The notes under the pieces are model-generated. The model was not told the DNA's origin, made no database searches, and saw only the letters and a program-made list of their open reading frames with translations. From Thiobacillus sp. (lineage in GTDB: Bacteria; Pseudomonadota; Gammaproteobacteria; Burkholderiales; Thiobacillaceae), in assembly GCA_020216925.1 (NCBI GenBank), contig JAIWOL010000153.1, forward strand, positions 1 to 10,000: DNA of 10,000 bases. The letters run 5' to 3'. Below are positions 5,781-10,000 of this stretch, in pieces. The position numbers and the translations under genes were made by a program. Position 1 is the stretch's first letter. Each line of letters opens with the position of its first letter.

Positions 5781-7169
5781 TCAGCCCTGTCCTTTGTTCA
5801 GTGCGGGTTGGAGTGCGGCGCCGGGATCGACATGGCTGACCACGTAGCGGTGCTTGCCGGAACGTTCCGGCGCAATCTCCTCGACCACCCGGCAATCGAT
5901 ACGGCAGGCCGGCCCCAGCCTAGCCGCAAGCGCGTCCACGATGGAGGCGCGGGCAGCGTCGCGCCAGTGCGCATCGGGCACGACCCGCACCTCGATCCGG
6001 TCGATCGCATGCTGCACGATCTTGAACTGCGCCACCCCGGGGGTGGCGCGCAGCACATAAATCAGCGCCAGCGCGTGCATGATGCGCCCATCTGGCGCGA
6101 CGACGAAATCGGTCTGCCGGCCCACGACAGCATCCAGCACCGCCAGTCCCCGCCCGCCAGGGTCGGCCCGGCTGCCTGCGCGCACCACGTCACCCGTCCG
6201 ATAGCGAATGAAGGGCTGCGCCTCGGACACCAGGCTGGTCACCACCGCCTCGCCTTCTTCGGCCGGCCGGCCTGTCTCGTCGAGCACTTCGACGATATGC
6301 GTCTCGCTCATCTGCAACAGCACGCCGTCGGGCGATTCCAGCGCCATCAATCCCGCGTCGCGCGCGCCGTATTCCACCGCGGCCGGCACCCTGAACACCC
6401 GCTCGATGAGCTCGCGCTGGTGAGGGAACAAGGGTTCGCCGGTGGCGGCAACCACCCGCAAGGCCGGCAGCCGGAGTGGCACGCCGCGCGATTCGGCATG
6501 CGCGGCCAGCAGCGCCAGGCTCGATGCATAGCCGTAGATGGCGAGCGGATTCCAGCGCGCCAGGGCCACAAGATAGTCGTCCATCGTGGCAGGCGACATG
6601 TCGAAGGCATTGAGCAACAACTGATTGACCAGCCGGTCGCGCAGGGTCTTGATGCGGTCGGTTCTGGACAGTTCCACCGGTGCGCCCCACAGATAGACCT
6701 CGCGCGCGCCGGGCTGCACGCCCCACCAGCGACGCGCGCGCAGGCGTCCCGCCGCGTCCGCTGCCTGCCGGGCACGGCCGAAATGGAAGATCAGCGGTTC
6801 ACCCGAGGAGCCGCCCGTGGTGTAGGGAAACACGCCGCCCGGGGCGCCCCGCCAGACCAGCTGTTCAACGTTCTCGCGGGCATCGCGCTTGTCCATCGTC
6901 GGCAGTTTTTTGAGGTCGTCGAGCGTGGCAGCGCCAGCGGCAACCGTTTCGGCCAGACCCGCTGCCCGGATGCGTCCGGCATGCCAGGGGCTGTGCGCCA
7001 GCGCCAGCGCCAGCAGACGGTTGAGGCGTTCGCGCTGCAAGGCCGCCATGTCCGCCGCAGAAAGCCACTGGCTGCGTTCGAGATCGGCGAGCATGCCGAA
7101 TGTCGGCCGGCGTAGCGCCGCTTCCTGCATCCGGAAAACCGCGCGCGCGAACCAGGCCGGCGCGTTCAT
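5781..7169 (-). CDS. PaaK/CapK-like adenylate-forming enzyme (phenylacetate-CoA ligase family)
   Basis: 462 residues, near the usual length of the phenylacetate-CoA ligase / coenzyme F390 synthetase / CapK group. The ATP-binding P-loop-like motif is TTGGSSGEP at 117-125, the adenine-pocket motif is YGARDAG at 267-273, YRTGD is at 323-327 and GRQTDFV at 350-356 marks the hinge. SGKHRY near 437-442 is in the place of the C-terminal catalytic Lys (K439). Such enzymes activate a carboxylic acid as acyl-AMP and often pass it to CoA; CapK-like members occur in polysaccharide loci. The acid here is unknown: it could supply an acyl or amino-acyl decoration for the EPS. The ATG at 7169 overlaps the upstream glycosyltransferase stop as ATGA, which rules out the longer in-frame start near 7511. 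No membrane segments. Confidence 0.87.
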   Translation of the reverse strand: MNAPAWFARAVFRMQEAALRRPTFGMLADLERSQWLSAADMAALQRERLNRLLALALAHSPWHAGRIRAAGLAETVAAGAATLDDLKKLPTMDKRDARENVEQLVWRGAPGGVFPYTTGGSSGEPLIFHFGRARQAADAAGRLRARRWWGVQPGAREVYLWGAPVELSRTDRIKTLRDRLVNQLLLNAFDMSPATMDDYLVALARWNPLAIYGYASSLALLAAHAESRGVPLRLPALRVVAATGEPLFPHQRELIERVFRVPAAVEYGARDAGLMALESPDGVLLQMSETHIVEVLDETGRPAEEGEAVVTSLVSEAQPFIRYRTGDVVRAGSRADPGGRGLAVLDAVVGRQTDFVVAPDGRIMHALALIYVLRATPGVAQFKIVQHAIDRIEVRVVPDAHWRDAARASIVDALAARLGPACRIDCRVVEEIAPERSGKHRYVVSHVDPGAALQPALNKGQG

Positions 7170-8386
7170 GCGCCCACCCATTTCGGGTCGGCCGTCTGGC
7201 GGTCGAGCACCCGGTCGAACGCCGCGAGCAGTTGCGCCACCCGTTTGTCCCACTGGTTGTCGCGCGCGTAGGCCAGGATCGCCGCGCGGTTCCAGTCGCG
7301 CGCAAGCGCCTCGTGCAGCGCCCGGGTGAGCGCGGCAGCGTCGCCAAACGGCACGATGGTGCCCAGTTCGGGGCGGCACACTACTTCGGCGTTGCCGCCC
7401 ACGTCGGTGCTGACGACCGGCAGGCCGCAGGCCATGGCTTCGAGAAAAACGTTTGCCCAGCCTTCGTTGCGCGTCGACAGGACGAAGACATCCGCTGCCG
7501 ACAAGGGCCATTTCAGTTCCGCAGGCGGCAGCGCGCCCAGAAAATGCACGCGTGCCGACACCCCCAGCCGGTCGGCCTGGGCTTCGAGTTCGGCGCGCAT
7601 GTCGCCCTCGGGACTGGCGCCGCCAACGATCAGGTAATGCAGGTCGGGATGCGTTGTCAGCAAGGCGGGCAGGCAGTCGATGACACGGTGCATGCCCTTG
7701 CGTTCGACCAGTCCGCCCACGGAAATCAGCACGCTGGCCGATGCGGGCAGGCCGGCTTTCTGGCGTGCAGCCGCGCGATCGACGGGGTGGAACACCTCGG
7801 TGTCGACCCCGTTCCCCACGACCTCGGTCTTGTCTGGCGGGGCCCCCAGCTCAAGCGCCAGCCGACGCAGCGACTCCGAGACGCTGAAGATGCGGGTGGC
7901 CGCAGCCAGAGTGCGCACCAGCCGCGGCCGCAATAGCGGGTTTTTGCTGTGCGGCACTTCGGTGCCGCGCAGGGTGAGCGTCACCGGCAAACCCAGCCAG
8001 CGCCCCAGCCGGGTTGCGGCCTCGCCGTCCGGGTAGGCAAAGTGCGCGTCGATAAGCCGCGCCCCGTCGGCGCGCAGCCTGCGCATCAACCGGTATGTGG
8101 ACAGCGCCATCGCCCAGCCGTCCAGCCGGCGCAGCACGCCGGGCAGCGAGAAGAAGCGCGGATGATGCACGGTGACGCCCTGCTGGATTTCGACTGCGGG
8201 GGCCATCGGGCGGTAGCCGGGTTTGAAACGGCGGATCAGCCCCTGACCCGGAAACCAGGGCTGCGGCGAGACCACGACGAGCGAACGGTGACGCGCCACG
8301 CGGAACATGCGCTCGCGGATGAACAGCCCGGCGCCGGGCCGCGCGGCGCTGGGGAAGAGCGAACTGAACACCACCAGCTCAGCCAA
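7166..8386 (-). CDS. GT4-family glycosyltransferase (TTG start)
   Basis: 406 residues with a GT-B fold. The N-terminal acceptor domain (1 to about 185) begins with a beta strand, LVVFSSLFPS, and GAGLFIRER. The nucleotide-sugar domain starts after GNGVD (191-195), then SVGGLVERKG (222-231), LIVGGAS (252-258) and the retaining EX7E motif NEGWANVFLEA (307-317; E308 and E316), followed by GLPVVSTDVGG. It would add a sugar from a nucleotide donor to the lipid-linked EPS precursor at the cytoplasmic face of the membrane; sugar identity cannot be read. The start is a TTG, not ATG: GGGAGG lies six bases upstream, and no in-frame ATG fits. The start overlaps the preceding glycosyltransferase gene by 8 bases, and its stop overlaps the PaaK-like gene by ATGA. 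Confidence 0.9.
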   Translation of the reverse strand: MAELVVFSSLFPSAARPGAGLFIRERMFRVARHRSLVVVSPQPWFPGQGLIRRFKPGYRPMAPAVEIQQGVTVHHPRFFSLPGVLRRLDGWAMALSTYRLMRRLRADGARLIDAHFAYPDGEAATRLGRWLGLPVTLTLRGTEVPHSKNPLLRPRLVRTLAAATRIFSVSESLRRLALELGAPPDKTEVVGNGVDTEVFHPVDRAAARQKAGLPASASVLISVGGLVERKGMHRVIDCLPALLTTHPDLHYLIVGGASPEGDMRAELEAQADRLGVSARVHFLGALPPAELKWPLSAADVFVLSTRNEGWANVFLEAMACGLPVVSTDVGGNAEVVCRPELGTIVPFGDAAALTRALHEALARDWNRAAILAYARDNQWDKRVAQLLAAFDRVLDRQTADPKWVGA

Positions 8387-9611
8387 TGAATGCCTCCCGC
8401 GGGGGTTTCATCAATGCGCCATAGACGCCGCGGTAACGGGCCACGCTCGCCGCCCAGTTGCGTTCGGTTTCGACGAAGTGTCTGCCGTTTCGCTTCAGCG
8501 CATCCCAGCCTTGTTCGTATTTCAATAGCGCCACCACCTTGCTGGCGAGGTCGCCGGCGCTGCCGGCGCGGAACAGCACGCCGGTCTTGCCGTCCTGGAT
8601 CAGTTCCCTGTGCCCCCCCACATCGGACGCCACCATCAGGCGGCCCTGCGCCATGGCTTCCAGCGGCTTTAACGGCGTGACGAGTTCGGTCAGCCGCATC
8701 GGGTGGCGCGCATAGACCAGCACGTCCACCAGATCGTAGTAGCGGTTCACCTCGGCATGCGGCACCCGGCCGGTGAAAATGACCTTGTCCTTGAGGTCGA
8801 GCGCCATCACCTGCTGCTTCAGCGCAGCCTCCTGCGGCCCGCCGCCCACCAGCAGAAGCTTCGCGTCCGGCGTCTGCCTGAGGATGGCAGGCAGGGCGGC
8901 GACCAGCAGGTCGAGTCCTTCATAGGCATAAAACGAGCCGATGAAACCGAGCACGCGACTGGCGCCCAGGCCCAGCTTCAGCTTGAGTTCCGGGTCGGCC
9001 CGCCCGCCGCTCTCGAACTTGTCGATATCGACCGCGTTGGGAATGACCGTGATCTTGTTTGCCGGCACGCCGCGCGCAACCAGATCGGCCCGCAAACCTT
9101 CGCAGATGACCGTAACGGCGTCGGCGTTCTTCACCGCCCAGGTTTCCAGCGCGCGCGTCGCCCGGTAGCGCAGGCTGCCCTCGGTCGTGGTGCCGTGATC
9201 GACTGCCGCGTCTTCCCAGAATGCCCGGATTTCGTAGACCACCGGTATGCCGAGTTTTCTGCCGACGCGAATGGCCGGTATGCCGTCCAGCACCGGCGAA
9301 TGCGCATGGATCACGTCGGGTTGCAGTTCGCGCGCAAGCGGCAGCAGGCGTTTCCCGATGGCGCCCATCACCGCGAACGGATCGCCGCCCGGCAGCCTGG
9401 CCAGCAGACCGGCGGGCGCCGGCGTGCGGTAAAAATGCAGGCCGTCGGCGTGCTCTTCCGCCAGCGCGCAGTTCAGCTGCTTGGGGCCGGAAAGATGGAA
9501 GGTCTCCCAGCCGAGCTTTTTCTGTTCGCGCAGGATGGCGGCACTGCGGAAGGTATAACCGGAGTGCAGCGGCAGGGTATGGTCGAAAACGTGCAGGATT
9601 TTCATCGTCAT
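8379..9611 (-). CDS. Glycosyltransferase, exosortase A-associated Daro_2409 family (GT4)
   Basis: 410 residues. It opens with KILHVFDHTLPLHSGYTFRS, the recognisable start of the PEP-CTERM/exosortase A-associated glycosyltransferases (stp3-type, Daro_2409 family). The acceptor domain contains VIHAHSPVLDGIP (100-112) and YEIRAFWEDAA (126-136). The donor domain begins at VIPNAVDIDKF (189-199), with GFIGSFYAYEG at 222-232 and LLLVGGGP at 252-259. The nucleotide-sugar region is RLTELVTPLKPLEAMAQG (306-323; E309 and E318), slightly different in spacing from the usual EX7E. It would be a cytoplasmic or membrane-associated sugar transferase in repeat-unit assembly. The start is ambiguous: ATG 9611 (MTMKIL) overlaps the amidotransferase stop as ATGA and is preferred, but ATG 9605 (MKILHV) fits homology equally well. 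Neither has a clear Shine-Dalgarno sequence. Confidence 0.92.
   Translation of the reverse strand: MTMKILHVFDHTLPLHSGYTFRSAAILREQKKLGWETFHLSGPKQLNCALAEEHADGLHFYRTPAPAGLLARLPGGDPFAVMGAIGKRLLPLARELQPDVIHAHSPVLDGIPAIRVGRKLGIPVVYEIRAFWEDAAVDHGTTTEGSLRYRATRALETWAVKNADAVTVICEGLRADLVARGVPANKITVIPNAVDIDKFESGGRADPELKLKLGLGASRVLGFIGSFYAYEGLDLLVAALPAILRQTPDAKLLLVGGGPQEAALKQQVMALDLKDKVIFTGRVPHAEVNRYYDLVDVLVYARHPMRLTELVTPLKPLEAMAQGRLMVASDVGGHRELIQDGKTGVLFRAGSAGDLASKVVALLKYEQGWDALKRNGRHFVETERNWAASVARYRGVYGALMKPPREAFIG
8393..8398 (-). promoter_or_regulatory. Strong ribosome binding site for the TTG-started glycosyltransferase
   Basis: On the minus strand GGGAGG precedes the TTG at 8386 with a 6-base spacer, near-ideal. 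It lies within the last codons of the upstream glycosyltransferase and decides the start where no ATG is available. Confidence 0.65.
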
Positions 9612-10000
9612 GCGGCTTGGCGTTCGTCCTCGTGCATGCCCAGGACCTGGCTCAGGAAGGCGTCGAACATCAGCACTGTCCACAGGATCACCGAATAGTC
9701 GCGGCGGCCGGACTGGTGGGCATCGACCACTTCACGCAGGTAGCCCTGGTTGAAAAGCCCGGTCGAGGCCAGCCGCTCGCCCAGCACCACGCTCTTGATG
9801 GTGGCGGCGAGCGGTCCGCGGAACCAGGCAGCCAGCGGCACGGAAAAGCCCATTTTCCTGCGGTACAGCACATCGCGCGGCAGATAGGGTTCCATCGCTT
9901 TTTTCAACAGGTATTTGCCTTCGCTGCCGCGCAATTTCAGATCGACCGGCAGCCCCGATACCCAGCCCATCAGCTCGTGGTCGAGCAGCGGTTCGCGCAC
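9608..10000 (-). CDS. Exosortase A-system amidotransferase, asparagine-synthetase family (C-terminal end only, runs off the right edge)
   Basis: The last 130 residues are visible; the start lies beyond base 10000. They contain VREPLLDHELM, the counterpart of the VRYPLLD motif of asparagine synthetase domains, then LKLRGSEGKYLLKKAMEPYL and the KMGFSVPLAAWFRGPL signature, matching the C-terminus of the exosortase A system-associated amidotransferases. The ATP PP-loop and the glutaminase domain, including whether Cys2 is present, cannot be seen. It would use ATP to form an amide on a carboxylate, plausibly a uronic acid or amino-acid substituent of the EPS. The stop at 9608 overlaps the next glycosyltransferase by ATGA, so it belongs to the same operon and is upstream in it. 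Confidence 0.88.
   Translation of the reverse strand: MREPLLDHELMGWVSGLPVDLKLRGSEGKYLLKKAMEPYLPRDVLYRRKMGFSVPLAAWFRGPLAATIKSVVLGERLASTGLFNQGYLREVVDAHQSGRRDYSVILWTVLMFDAFLSQVLGMHEDERQAA

Noticed and set aside
5808..7115. 435-codon plus-strand open frame opposite the PaaK-like gene
   Set aside because: It is a shadow of a well-supported adenylate-forming gene, with no motifs of its own.
7170..7511. Long upstream extension of the PaaK-like protein to a start near 7511
   Set aside because: It would overlap the glycosyltransferase coding sequence by over 340 bases. The ATGA overlap at 7169 is a far better start, and the extension has no homology-like content.
8703..9698. 331-codon plus-strand open frame opposite the Daro_2409-type glycosyltransferase
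   Set aside because: It is a mirror of a confident family member and is compositionally biased.

Overview
This window is GC-rich, about 98% coding and tightly packed. It reads as a piece of an exopolysaccharide (EPS) biosynthesis locus of the exosortase A (XrtA/PEP-CTERM) type, as found in environmental Betaproteobacteria (Rhodocyclales/Zoogloea/Thauera/Dechloromonas-like). The assignment rests on recognisable exosortase-A-associated families: the probable O-glycosylation ligase, the Daro_2409-type glycosyltransferase and the C-terminal end of the system amidotransferase. No exosortase or PEP-CTERM substrate gene lies inside the window, so genus and system are inferred.

Layout. From the right edge, a six-gene minus-strand operon runs leftwards: amidotransferase (partial, 10000-9608), glycosyltransferase (9611-8379), second GT4 glycosyltransferase (8386-7166, TTG start), PaaK/CapK-like adenylate-forming enzyme (7169-5781), membrane O-antigen-ligase-like protein (5777-4473) and a metallo-beta-lactamase-fold protein (4489-3116). 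Almost every junction is an ATGA-type or longer overlap, so the genes are probably translationally coupled. A single plus-strand gene (1287-3107) then converges on the operon with an 8-base gap. It encodes an asparagine-synthetase-family protein whose glutaminase nucleophile Cys2 is replaced by Asp. A 151-base divergent intergenic region (1136-1286) separates it from a second minus-strand unit: a PAPS-type sulfotransferase (1135-209) and, overlapping by ATGA, the N-terminus of a membrane-anchored protein that may be a polysaccharide deacetylase-like enzyme (212 to beyond base 1).

How the genes may work together (inference): the two glycosyltransferases extend a lipid-linked repeat unit at the inner membrane. 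The O-ligase/polymerase-like protein acts on the periplasmic side. The amidotransferases, adenylate-forming enzyme, sulfotransferase, deacetylase-like protein and perhaps the MBL-fold enzyme would decorate or edit the sugars or precursors. The most unusual elements are the glutaminase-dead asparagine-synthetase homologue, the MBL-fold protein with a large C-terminal extension beside it, and a perfect 17-bp palindrome in the divergent control region. No tRNA, rRNA, CRISPR array, transposase or gene-free stretch above 300 bases was seen.
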